Source: Rostrohypoxylon terebratum (lineage: Eukaryota > Ascomycota > Sordariomycetes > Xylariales > Hypoxylaceae). Taken from it: a stretch of 64,000 nucleotides of DNA. The position numbers and the translations under genes were made by a program. The notes under the pieces were generated by a model. It was not told where the DNA came from, did not search any database, and worked only from the letters and a program-made list of their open reading frames with translations. Where the stretch lies: NCBI GenBank assembly GCA_022497145.1, contig MU385993.1:1-64000 (forward strand). The letters are read 5' to 3'. This document shows, in pieces, positions 21,624 through 32,283 of the stretch. The number at the start of each line of letters is the position of its first letter. The first letter of the stretch is position 1.

Positions 21624-22119
21624 TCATCCAAATGCAGGAGTGATTGAATAGGCGACGATTAACTGATTGTTTGAATCCTTGAAGCACTATTACGAGGCTT
21701 AGCATTTCGTAGATACTACCAATCATATAATCATATAATCATGTACGTACCCTATGCAAGTTGCCGACCATTTCGTCCAATGCAGGGGCAAATGCACTGT
21801 TGACGTAAAGGAATAGGCCTTCTGTCTGACCGAGTTTCAGCGCCTTGCGCAAGAAAGACACCACAGCCTCGAACTTCTGCGTCGCGGCTATCTTCCGCCT
21901 CTCCTGCCTGAGCTGGGGCGCGGATCCGACGGCCTTAAAACGGACAAGAATCCGATCTTGCTCAAATTCACCGGCACTGGCAAGTGCTGAACTGGCATCT
22001 TGAGGTAAAGCTGTGAGAACAGCCGAAGCAGTCATGGTGAGTGGCAGCTCCGGCGAGGCTGGCCGGTCTGGAATGGGGGAGGCCGGAGGCGATGGGGATG
22101 GTTGGTCTGGAAACTCCAT
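21624..22119 (-). CDS. ATG12: Ubiquitin-like autophagy protein Atg12, 143 aa
   Basis: Atg12 is conjugated through its C-terminal Gly to Atg5; the conjugate with Atg16 promotes Atg8 lipidation during autophagosome formation. There are two exons, 21751-22119 and 21624-21686, with a 64-nt intron (21687-21750, GTACGT...AATAG, phase 0). The N-terminal ~55 residues are Pro/Ser-rich and disordered. The ubiquitin fold follows: RILVRFKAVGSAPQL, KIAATQKFEAVVSFLRKAL, then LFLYVNSAFAPALDEMVGNL. The second exon gives CFKDSNNQLIVAYSITPAFG and ends with the required terminal Gly 143. Without this exon the protein would lack the conjugation site. Confidence 0.96.
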
Positions 22120-22724
22120 CTTGCGTCACGTAATTTCCGCCTCACATGCGTCTTATCGCGAATGCGCATAGGTGTGAATGGACCGCCTGACTAGAAAAAT
22201 TCCGACTTGTCGCGGGAGAAGTGATGGAAGTGATAAGATTAAGTAAAATATCGCGGTGGAATAGTGATAATATTGGACGGCTTAGATCGGATGTAGGCAG
22301 CATCAGCCAGCTACATGTGACAAAAGTGGCTTAGCTTGAGGCTAGTGGATCTGTTACCCCACTATGTGTAACAAACTTCTCCCCCTTTTGCAACCCCCCA
22401 GCTGCCAACCCCCCAGCTGCCCCCCTTTCTTAGTAACCCCGAGAAATGACGTCAAAGTGCAACAATTTGATTATCTGGGGTTTTTTGGAGATACTCGGAT
22501 ATCTAAGAGATTCATCCCTCAAACAAACCCAAACCAATAACCAAGCCGAATTACTATCACGTTTTCACTGCTAAAAACAGAACACATGGTTATCATTTGC
22601 CAATGATCTTCAATTGACGAAAACATACTAATCAGTTACTTGGCATATAGAGACAGCTATCGATACTTGCGTATCCATTACATTCTAGGTCACATTCATT
22701 CAGGAAATTCTTGGCGCGACTCGC
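22120..22724. other. Intergenic region
   Basis: This holds the ATG12 promoter and the 3' flank of the O-methyltransferase gene. A direct repeat of AACCCCCCAGCTGCC occurs twice at about 22391-22423. A TGACGTCA-like TGACGTCA/AAATGACGTCAAAG site lies at about 22447-22454. No gene was seen. Confidence 0.5.
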
Positions 22725-24175
22725 TTATGCCAGCTCTACCTCGATTACCCCCTCGAATCCTCGGGGGTCCATCGTGATAGAGGCCATCTCCAATCCCGCT
22801 TCGTTGATAACGTGCTTCCACTCAGCCTCAGTTCTCTCATAAGCCGACAGGTTCGCCACTATGACAAAAGTTAGCATTTTCTTCTAGCTGTAAGGATTCG
22901 AGTAAATCTCGAGGTATAGGTACTTACTCAAGGCAATGTCCAAAGATGCTTGGTACATGCTCGCGCCCGTACGCGGCATCACAATCTCGCATATCAGGAT
23001 CTTAGAGTATCCCTTCTTCAGTGCTGGTCTGAGATTTCGCAAAATCTGAATGACCAAATCGTCCGGCCAATCGTGGAGTACCATATGTAAAAAATACGCG
23101 CGGCTCCCTATTATACACAATTAGTTCTGACTGACTCATAATTGCTGACAAAGATCAGACTTCGGTATAGAAAATGGAAATCTTACCGTGAAGGGGCTCT
23201 GGCGTAAAGAAGTTATACTCCATGAGCTTAATCTTGTCTGTATTGAGATCGAGGCCGGAAATGGCGCCGGCTAGGTCTTGGAGAACTAGAGACCCCGCTG
23301 GTAGGTCTGGATGCTTACCCAGAACCTTGAGGAGATCAGCGCCATGGAGACCCCCGACGTCGACGATGAGCGGGCCAGAGGATAGATCCGCTCCCTCAAT
23401 AAGAGAGTCGGTATCATAGAACTCCGTCCACGGGACTCTGTACTTGGAGTACTCGTACAAGAAACCTCTAAGACTATCGCGGTAGCCTTCGTTGGTGAGG
23501 AACCTATCGAATATGGGCAATTTCTCCGGGGTGGCATCAATGTAGCTTGTGTTCTTCGCATCTTTGGGCTCACGATATGATGTCTTGGCCAAAAACGCTG
23601 GTAAATTCATGTGGGACAAGTCCCAGTGATCGGTCCTGTGGCACGTCAGCAGTTACGAAATCTCAATTGACTAGGGACGACCTACTTCGAAATGATGGCT
23701 TGCGCCATACAGGTAGAATCATCGCCAATGGAGAATGAGAACTCCGTCGGCTTATACCGATCCTCTCCTGTTTCTTCGATGATGTTTGCAGCCCCTAAGA
23801 GCCGAAGCAGTCGACCTATTCGAAAGTTAGCTTTTCGGTCACGACTTTAGATAAGGTATCGCTAAACTTACGTAGTAGGTTTTGCTCGCAGGCGGTTGTG
23901 GTCAGCTTCGCCAATTCCGAAACATGTTTCTCTCCCCCGCCGACTGCCGTCCACTCGTGCCAAAGACCAATATCGAGGCAGATTCTCAGAGCCGAATCTA
24001 CAAGCGATTGTTGGTATGCAATCTCATAAGCCTTTTCTCCATTCGATTGAAGTCGGCTAACTAATTTGCGGGCACTTTCCAGCATCTTAAGTCTCTCTAT
24101 GTTGTGGCCCTCGAAGTCGGCGGCTGTGAAGGCCTCGAGTTTATTCAGAACCCAACCAAGTTCTTCCATTTCCAA
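22725..24175 (-). CDS. SAM-dependent O-methyltransferase, 398 aa, with an altered SAM motif
   Basis: This is a class-I O-methyltransferase of the plant/fungal small-molecule type (winged-helix N-domain plus Rossmann domain). Five exons: 23872-24175, 23686-23815, 23635-23187, 23107-22928 and 22858-22725, with introns of 56, 50, 79 and 69 nt, all GT-AG and frame-keeping. The N-domain includes CEQNLLRRLLRLLGA, RYKPTEFSFSI and DHWDLSHMNLPAF. SAM motif I reads VDVGGLHGADLL at about 236-247. The usual motif is DVGGGxG, so the third Gly is Leu. The catalytic His is present, His 306 in MVLHDWPDD, and the downstream KILICEIVMPRTG is normal. The C-terminus ends ITMDPRGFEGVIEVELA. Such enzymes methylate phenolic polyketides or similar compounds, but no synthase gene lies near. 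The substrate is unknown. Confidence 0.9.
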
Positions 24176-25194
24176 TGGTAGACTTGAGGTAATATATGGT
24201 AGATAATTTGGGATTTATGAACTCCTTAACCTACTTGATCTAGTAAGGGTGGCCTTTCAATTATATAGTATGGATGATCCCGATGGATGATGGTGATATT
24301 GTTGACGTTCGGGAAGACGTGTTCTTATATAAGTGATTACCATCTAACACAATTGTAGTGTGTGAAAATACTCTAAGTACCTACTCAGTTTCAGAAAAAA
24401 CAAAGTCAGGGTATCGCGTGATAAGAGAAAAATCAAATCAAAATCGAAGGTGATTAGTTTGATAAAGCTTTCTGACACTTTTGTTATTCCAATATAGGCA
24501 ATGCTGTTCATGATACGTGCCACATCGATGAGATGTCACCTAACCAATTTCAAAACAAAAAAGCACAACCTGGTCACAGTGACTCGACACCTAAGCAGAT
24601 ACCTAACCAAAACAGCCAATCGTGACATAACTTCTCGGACGCTCTATCCAAATGCAGAGTGATAGTTTATACACTAAGACGGCGCGGTGCTCTCGTGCAT
24701 TACTGATTTCATCATTCAGCACCCAACAGCCGTCCGCGGAAGCACCGATATCTGTCTGCTTAGAAGCATATGATGCCTAAGACGTACTGAGTAAGGCGAC
24801 ACGGTATTAGGTATATGACATTACCACGGAGTTAGGAGTCAGTCGCAGCTATCCGCCATTTTAGGTCATCCGCAGCATCTTGCGGTCTCGTAGACATACA
24901 AATCATGCTGGTATTAGTTAAGCCGATATTCTCGTAATACGGAATCCCCTTTTATACCGATATAAAAAGCAAAGCGGCGATGGGGAGTGGGGGTATACCG
25001 AATCGAGGTGCCATGTGCCCGTGTCAGCTCGCTTATGAGGGGAGTTGCACTTTTTAGTACCTGGGACGGGTGGATGTCATTGGCCGTGCTGGCGATTAGG
25101 ATCTCGTCCCCCTCCCCCAATCCATTTTGTGACGCCTACTTTTTCGGTGTTGGCAACATCACCGCGGATGACGTTGGTGACGACAGGCGTGACC
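24176..25194. other. Divergent promoter region
   Basis: This kilobase lies between the starts of the O-methyltransferase gene (-) and the HET gene (+). It is AT-rich at 24180-24500. No gene was seen. Confidence 0.5.
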
Positions 25195-27155
25195 ATGCCA
25201 GCTTCGTGCGAAGAATGCCTCCTCCTCGACATCCCGCGCGCTATCCGTCGGCTGCAACATACGGTGGGGACAGGCCGGCCTGACGATGACGAGGCTGGGT
25301 GGATGTACGGTTGGCACTGCCATGCCCGCGACGTTTTCCGCTGTGCTGAGCTGATAAGGTGCGGACTGTGTGTCGAGGTGGCGAGGTCTTGGCAAGATTA
25401 CCGCGCCGCTGCTTTCGTCGACAGCTCGCGAGACGGTATGACAAATGCGCGTGATCCACCGGACAACTTCGGCGCAGATGTCCAGAACATCTCTGCATAT
25501 AACAACGGAAAAGTCGAGACCGTAGTCCTACGGTTAGAACGTGAGGATGATGGGCGCCAGAGATGGAATTATGCCTTACGCGTGGCCTGTATTCTGGAGT
25601 TGACGGTTGGTTGGGATATGCATCACCAACTGTTTGCCGAATTAAAAATAGCTAAAAACTCAGATTTGAGGAACACTGGCGGTGATTCTTACGGTGAGCT
25701 CGATATGGATTGGACCATACCAACAGATCCGACATCCGATGACTCTACCAAAATCGCTCAGACATGGTTGGAGACTTGTGTTTCCAAGCACACTTCGTGC
25801 CACCAGACGGATGGAAATTCTCAAATGCCGTCAAGGTTCCTAGATATCGGCGATCCAATATACAAAGGCTTTGTGGTCCTTAGAGAGGCTTGCGATAGCT
25901 TACCCACAGATTCAAGATATGTTGCGTTAAGCCACTGTTGGGGTACGGCTCGGGTCATCACAACCACACAAGCTAATATGGAGGAACATAAGCATGCCAT
26001 TAAATTAGAGTCGCTACCTCAAACATTCAAAGATGCGCTATTCATCGTGCAGAAGTTTGGGCTTCGGTACGTGTGGATCGACAGCCTGTGCATCGTCCAA
26101 GACGATGCCGACGACTGGCAAAGAGAAGCGGCTCGGATGGCGGATGTATACCGAAACGCTTACTTCGTCCTCGGTGCTACCAGAGGTGAGTCTGATGCGC
26201 AAGGATTTCTCGGTCCTAGGATCAAGACGCCCGGGTCTGCCGTCCTTGGCGATATTTTGCCTACCCCGTGGAACACGGATCTACTTCCGCGCCGACGTGA
26301 GCCGGTTGTGAAGTACGCCAACTGGTACCACATGATTGAGCAATATACTACGCGAAACATAACCAAAGACTCGGATCGGTTACCTGCGTTACTTGGTGTA
26401 GCCAACGCACTTGGTGCGATCACTGGCGACGGTTACATCGCGGGGATTTGGCTTGGGGACTTACTTGAAGGATTGACTTGGTGCGCTGCGAATGATGAGG
26501 GACTAGAACACCCTCAGACTAGGACCGGTCCGTCGTGGTCTTGGGTTTCAGTTAAGGGCCCGGTGCAATTTCCCATATATTCCTGGTACGATTATAGCGA
26601 AGGGTGGGAATTTAAGCAAGTAAAATTCAAGCCTCTAGCTAGCTACGTCACGCATTCTTTGGCCGACGGCAGCTTACACCTCACTGCCCCCATCGTAACG
26701 GTCATTGGACATCAACCAAAGCCAATCAAACAACCGGTCGAGACAGAAGACTGCCAGAACCCCATTTCTCCCCATCTGTTGATACTATTTTCAGCTTCCA
26801 GCACGATTCTAGAGAGTTCTGGGTTGAAGGTGCGTTTGACATCAAAAATGGTAATCACGAAGGCCCGTTATTCGTCGTTTTCCTCGTTAGACTTCCATTC
26901 CGATCTGCAGACGGGATCTTCGATCGTCTTTTAGGTGTTGTTCTGAAGATGACGGGGACCGTTTACGAAAGGGTCGGTTTTATTGACAGCTGTATCCTCC
27001 GATCTGACACCAACGATGGTGAGCAGACTTTCTCAAAACTTCCTGTAGACACTAGTATATTTCGATACCAAGAGGCAGCTGAACTAGATGGCGCGGATAG
27101 AGATGCTTCCGAGGACGACCTCGTTATCAGTAGGCAAAAAATCATCTTGAAGTAG
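25195..27155 (+). CDS. HET-domain (heterokaryon incompatibility) protein
   Basis: HET-domain proteins trigger cell death when genetically different hyphae fuse; most family members are of unknown specificity. The HET core is clear: SRYVALSHCWG, then LPQTFKDALFIVQKFGLRYV, WIDSLCIVQDDADDWQREA and MADVYRNAYFVLGATRG. The start MPASCEECLLLDIPRAI at 25195 has a CxxC-like head; an ATG at 25168 is an alternative. The first frame ends at 26934, but the last ~120 codons are clearly coding in another frame (EFWVEGAFDIKNGNHEGPLF, VVFLVRLPFRSADG, then YERVGFIDSC...). A 107-nt intron at 26695-26801 (GTAACG...TTGAT...TTCCAG) joins them in phase 0 and gives 617 aa ending at 27155. A one-base indel in the same interval is the alternative. 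The gene reads away from the O-methyltransferase. Confidence 0.85.
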
Positions 27156-27302
27156 ATAGGGGGGTTGTAGTAGCAATTCCAACAAGTTGGCGATAGCAAG
27201 TACCTATCCAACTATTATACCTAGAGACTACATGTTAAAAACTGTACAAACGTCTTTCTTATAACAGTGTTCAAGATCTAATAGAAGATGGAAAAAAAGA
27301 GC

Positions 27303-27309
27303 AAAAAAA
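27303..27309 (-). terminator. RNA polymerase III terminator
   Basis: Seven A on the plus strand are seven T in the transcript direction, four bases after the end of the tRNA-Glu gene. Confidence 0.8.
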
Positions 27310-27313
27310 GACC

Positions 27314-27407
27314 TCCGAATCGGGGAATCGAACCCCGGGCTTGACGGTTTTCAGATTATTTTGGAAACCATGAGAGCGTCAAATGTTAGCCACTACACCA
27401 ATTCGGA
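27314..27407 (-). tRNA. tRNA-Glu (CUC anticodon) with a ~23-nt intron
   Basis: Read on the minus strand, the acceptor stem TCCGAAT pairs perfectly with ATTCGGA. The D arm is GTGT...ACAT. The anticodon stem TGACG pairs with CGTCA. The anticodon loop is C-T-CTC-A, so the anticodon is CTC (Glu). About 23 nt follow position 37 before the 3' half of the stem, exactly where eukaryotic tRNA introns sit. The T arm is CGGGG-TTCGATT-CCCCG. The gene is 94 bp without CCA, as expected in eukaryotes. The box B sequence GGTTCGATTCC is perfect. Confidence 0.95.
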
Positions 27408-28838
27408 CTTATCACGGAAACTGATTGTCAAGTGAAAATTTCAAGTGAAAATTTCAGATGAAATTTTACTTCATATGCCCCAGTTCTCTTAACGCTGTTT
27501 GCCCACATGAGTTGGGATTGTTTAACTTAGATGCCTAAGGTAAAGATTAGTACGGTTTACCTGTGAAAATTGAAACTAAAGAGGCTATAGCTCCAAAACG
27601 TTGTTGCTTCCAAAAACATGGCGAACCAAACATGCAAGCGTCGTTCTTCAATACGATGCGTACCTGCCTAGGTATTATCCAAACAACTAGGTTGAGATTC
27701 AATTGGTGAAGTGGTTTTTCCCTCTACACTCGTCTCATATGATACAACGACTTCTCAATCAGTTATAGTCTTAAATTTTGTCCTCTTTTTAAAGGACCTT
27801 TTCAAGACTAATTGCCATATGGGAATCGCCTCATGCTCAGAGTTGATATAATACGTACTTCTCCATACATTTATTTTACCTGGAATATCCCACAGAATTC
27901 CCTCTTAAGCGACCTCTACACTTGGCAATGCAACCAGGCATTGATATCACTGGCTTTTTGTTGTTACAGTAACCTTGGAGGCTTGGCTGGGAGTAATAGT
28001 AACTGGTCGGAGGCCATGTAAAGCCTAGTCAGATGTTTCTTTCTAATAAATGTTGGGTAACTTAGTAATAATTAATCGGTAGATTGTAATGATGGGATTG
28101 TCACCGTTGGTATATATATGCACCTACAGACCAAAGACTGATGGTTGAAAAGTTAGTGAATGGATCATTAGCAAATGCGATATATCACTGTTCCTGTGTT
28201 CAACCAAGTGACCACATTACTCTTAGAAGGTTGTGACTGCCCGAGCATCATGACTTAATTTCCGAATTTTGCATCTATTCTTTTCTCGTAGACTACTACT
28301 ATACATACGTGATCTATGGATCATATAATTGCACCGTTGCTTCATCAGTGCTGGTTGTTGTTGGTGTAGAAAAGCCTGACCTGTTCGTCTGAATCAGGTG
28401 GCTTGAGAGTACTGTCCTTGTCCTGACCGCCCCTTAGAACTGCGTAGATCGAACGCCCCTACCACCAGGCCAGCCGAGAATTTGTGAAATGGGGGAAGAA
28501 AAAAAAAACCGCCGTTCGCCGAGAAAATGCACGATGGAAGAGTATGCGATACCGAGATGTGAAAAGTAGAACCAGAATGCGAAGACTCCATCCATGCAGC
28601 TATACCTTTTTCCGTTCTACTTTTAGGAAACGGGTCAACTCCAAATGGTTTTATCGAACAGGAACAGCTTGGAAAGCCGGAAGAAACGTAGGAAATGGGT
28701 ATCATCGCGTCGCGAATGCCGAAATTAGAAACAGGTTCATGATATTATGTGTTCCTGGAGGTGTGTCACTGGCGAGCAATTAGGGCGTAGAGCAATATCG
28801 AGAGCTAAGAGTTGCGAAGCATAGGGATCATGAACAAA
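27408..28838. other. Intergenic region
   Basis: This lies between the tRNA and the 3' end of the Dbf4 gene. Two overlapping frames near 28394-28783 on opposite strands have no protein character and flank an A/G-rich run at 28490-28510. No gene was recognised. Confidence 0.45.
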
Positions 28839-31032
28839 TTAATAAACTTCCTCGAAGTCAGCAAGAGAGGGCGTCCAGGATCCGAAGGACTTGTGTTTAG
28901 GTGCACGTTGAAGTTGAGAAAGGAGATCGTCTAGGTCACCCCAGTTTTCGTCATCGTCAGCAAACTTGCGATGCTTCTTGGTCAGAATATGCTGAATACG
29001 ATGTTAGCAACTTATCAAACAGAAGAAGGGTAGAAAAGGTAGAAAGCTAAAACATACCTCGTCGAAGTCTGCGTACTTCTCCGCGCAGTTTTCGCAATAA
29101 CCAGGCTTTAGGTCGGCTTTTTTAGGTGGGGCAGTCTCCCGCTTTGTTGCACGTGGAACGGCCTTAGAGACAGTCTGGGTATCCTTGCCGGCTGCAGCCT
29201 CCTCGACCATATCAAGCTTTCGGCTGGAAGTACGACTCATGGTGCTAAAAGAGCGTTTGGTAGGAACCTCATCTCGGAGACTCGTGTCTCCTTTGCGGCG
29301 AGAACTGAAGTCTTGAGAAGTCGCGGTGCTATTGCGCTTCAAGACCTGACGTTGAAGGCCATGAACCTCCTTGCTCAGACCAGTTATGACCCCAGGTGTT
29401 GTGGCAGTGGACGAAACCATCTGGGACCGGATTGCCGACGTTACATTAGAAGGCTGGACACCAGATGCCACAGGTTCGCCGCCGAACAGTCGGCTGGCAG
29501 CACGACCAGTGAACGCTTGGGGACGAGTGTCCGCGAAAGGACCGACAGTAGGCTTCGACGGAATAGACATCTCAAACGAGGCGACACTAGAGCCCCGACA
29601 ATGGCTGTTTTCCATCTCGCCTAGCGATCGCTTGCCAGTTACAGGTTTCGGGGGCTCCATCTTGGTCGGAGGTTTGATAGAAGGCTTAGCTTCGGTGGCA
29701 GCTCTAGTCACTTGGACTTTCGGCTTGGGCTGAGGCCGGGTCTCTCGTTGTTCATACTCATCTATAAACGGGCAACGCCCTAAAGCAGCAGTACGAAATT
29801 GGGGCCAATCTCCCTTGGATTTCTCTGCAACTTTCTTGTACTCGCGAACCATAATCGGTTTCTGCTTCTCCTCGACGTCGTACACATAGATGTACGGGCC
29901 TTTGAAATAATGAAGCTCCTGGGCGTTCGCCGTGGGATCTCGGTCGGAGGGACCGTTGACGCGCTCATTATGGAGAAGATGAAGTAGGTTGCGATCTTCG
30001 GTCGTGCGAGTCTCGGTGGTCCTAGTCTTGCGCGCTCCATAAGCGATCTCCGCACTGACATAAGGATCAGTCTCGAGAAGCAGATCCAACATTCGCTGCA
30101 ACTTGTCCAAAGACCAGATTTTCTTTCCCATTTCTCTTGCACGCAGAAGGACATCCATGTTGCGCTTAGGCGGCTCGATCTGAGTCTGGGAGGGCATCTT
30201 TCGGGTCCGAACGTCTCCATCAAATCTACGTTTCGTAGAAGCCTCTGAGAGTCGAGTCAACAGGGATGGGTTGATAGTCTTCACTTCTCCCTGTTCCTGT
30301 TCTTGTTCCTGCTCTTGTTCCTGAACATGCTCTGCATGCTTCTCGCTGGCCGCGTGCTCACCATCTCGTCGGCTTACACTCTTCTCGGATGGGATCGATC
30401 GGGTAGTGACAACGTGTGTGATATCGATGGAGAAGAATGCCGCCTCACGCTATATAAGGAATCGAGTCAATAAGCAAATTAACCATCAAGGAATATGATT
30501 GCAAACTTACAGCACCCAATGCTGCAATCTGCTTGGTGAGCTTCTTGTGTACATCGTTGGGGACCTTCTCGAAGTAAAAGACCAGCTTAGGAAACCTAGC
30601 TCGGTGATGTTGCTGCCAGATTTGTATTTCCTCAACGTCCTTCTCGGTATATCCAGGGTTCGCAGGTACAGCCTGTTGGTGGTGGTGGTGATGGCCAGAT
30701 CTCTCTTTTGCCAACTTGTTCTCATAACTGTTCGCGTTGCGACGTGTCTGTATCGGAATCTGACTCCTAGAGACCCGTTGCTGTTGCTGTTGCTGCGAGG
30801 GAGACTTGATGGGACGTTGAGAACCACCTTCGATTATCTGTTTCTTCGCAGGAGGTGGCTGGCCATACTGTTCCTCACGCTGTACCTGGGCGGCGGGGCG
30901 CTTGTGCTTAGCAAGGAGAGCCGAGCTACGCAGGGGCGAATTGGCGACATTCTGGTTGGTAGAGAGAGGGACTCGTCTACCAGACATGACGGAACGAGGT
31001 TTAGGAGTTGGAGATAAGGATACGGCTGCCAT
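28839..31032 (-). CDS. Dbf4-type regulatory subunit of the Cdc7 replication kinase, 688 aa
   Basis: This is the activator of the Dbf4-dependent kinase, which phosphorylates the MCM helicase to fire replication origins (orthologue of fission yeast Dfp1/Him1 and Aspergillus NimO). Three exons: 30511-31032, 29058-30449 and 28839-28991, with introns of 61 and 66 nt, both phase 0. Motif N (BRCT-like) runs at about 147-195: FPKLVFYFEKVPNDVHKKLT, then REAAFFSIDITHVVTTRSIP. Motif M is at about 353-380: LHYFKGPYIYVYDVEEKQKP, followed later by CPFIDEYEQR. Motif C is a CCHH zinc finger, Cys 626, Cys 629, His 639, His 645, split by the last intron exactly between its halves. The N-terminus has poly-Gln and poly-His runs and an EQ-repeat lies near 222-228. 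It shares a 1.25-kb divergent promoter with Icp55. It should be nuclear. Confidence 0.94.
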
Positions 31033-32283
31033 ATAATTGAGGTATTACTTTTAGAGATGTTGGATGTTGGGTAGGGGGTGGAGTTGGCGGTGGATGAAGA
31101 GTGATGGGTAAATGGGTGACGGATGGGCGACCTAGACTAGTATAATAATTTGAAGATTTGAAGACCTAATTGATAACGTATTAGGTATCAGATATCTTGA
31201 TCGACAATTATTTTACTAGTTGGTTTATGAATTGAGTCGGCGCCAACAAGGAAATCGGAATTGGAATGATTCGACTCGGAAAGAGAATTCGTCGATGTTA
31301 CCAAGTTGTACCGAGTTCGAGTTTGCCCAGAGGTATTTGGTATGGAGAGGTATGGAGAGGTATTGTGCTTATGCTTATGTCCGAACCCTGACCCTTTAAA
31401 GTTGGCACGCGACGAACCGTGGCACAACACGTCGGATTTGAAGGGCAAAACACGCGCAATTCTCCCACGTCACAGTGACATTGAGGTCGATTTACGAAAA
31501 AATAAATGATAGTAAGGACTTCAATGACACAAAAGACGCGAAAAGAGACTTCAACTTCGACGTGTAAAGGCGTGAAGGTCGAGTCGAACTTGGATAGCTC
31601 AAAGCTCAAAGCTGGTGGTGGGCAAATGATGGAATTGGAGAGTTTTAGCTCTAAAGCTTTTGAGGGATGAGTGGACAATCCGCGCTAGCACTAACAATTT
31701 TCCAAAATCAACAACAAGGGTTCCGGCGTTTGTGCACGGGCCAAATTGACATCACTGTCAGCCCCCACTATTGATGTGCACGGCAACCACAGAAACCGCA
31801 CTAACGGTGTGCCACACAAACTGCCATAACTGCTGCCATAACTGCCTTTAAGCCACAGGTGCCACACTTTTCTCCAAAATGTTTAGGTAATACAATTGCC
31901 AGTTACCCCACATTGCCCACATTGCCCACCACCTAGCACCCATTTTTTCAGATTTTTCAGATTTTATCTTGGAGTGATCGACCAATCATCTTTTCGACTT
32001 TTCAGTTACTCAGCGAAAAAAATCCGAAGAAAAAGCTCTACGATTTCAACCCTCCTCAATCCTCCGAATTACAACATCAAAGCCCAACCGGTTGCACCAG
32101 ATATTAATCTGTGAGCCTTGGTGTAAGTATGAAAACCGGATGTTTACGTTCTAAAGTTCTCTCCTCGTTTGGGACCAATTGAACTTTAATATTTATTTAT
32201 TACCCCTTTCGGAAATGCCCCAAGCAATCGCGTGATGCAATTGGTTGGTTGGTTTAGGTGCTCTTTTCCTTTTCCCTCTGTTC
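31033..32283. other. Divergent promoter region between Dbf4 and Icp55
   Basis: This 1.25-kb stretch carries both promoters. It includes the direct repeat GGTATGGAGAGGTAT near 31334-31353, TGCCATAACTGC repeats near 31820-31850 and CATTGCCCAC repeats near 31909-31928. No gene was seen. Confidence 0.5.

Noticed and set aside
17083..27155. A secondary-metabolite gene cluster
   Set aside because: No polyketide synthase, peptide synthetase, terpene synthase, P450 or Zn2Cys6 regulator is present, and housekeeping genes interrupt the candidates.
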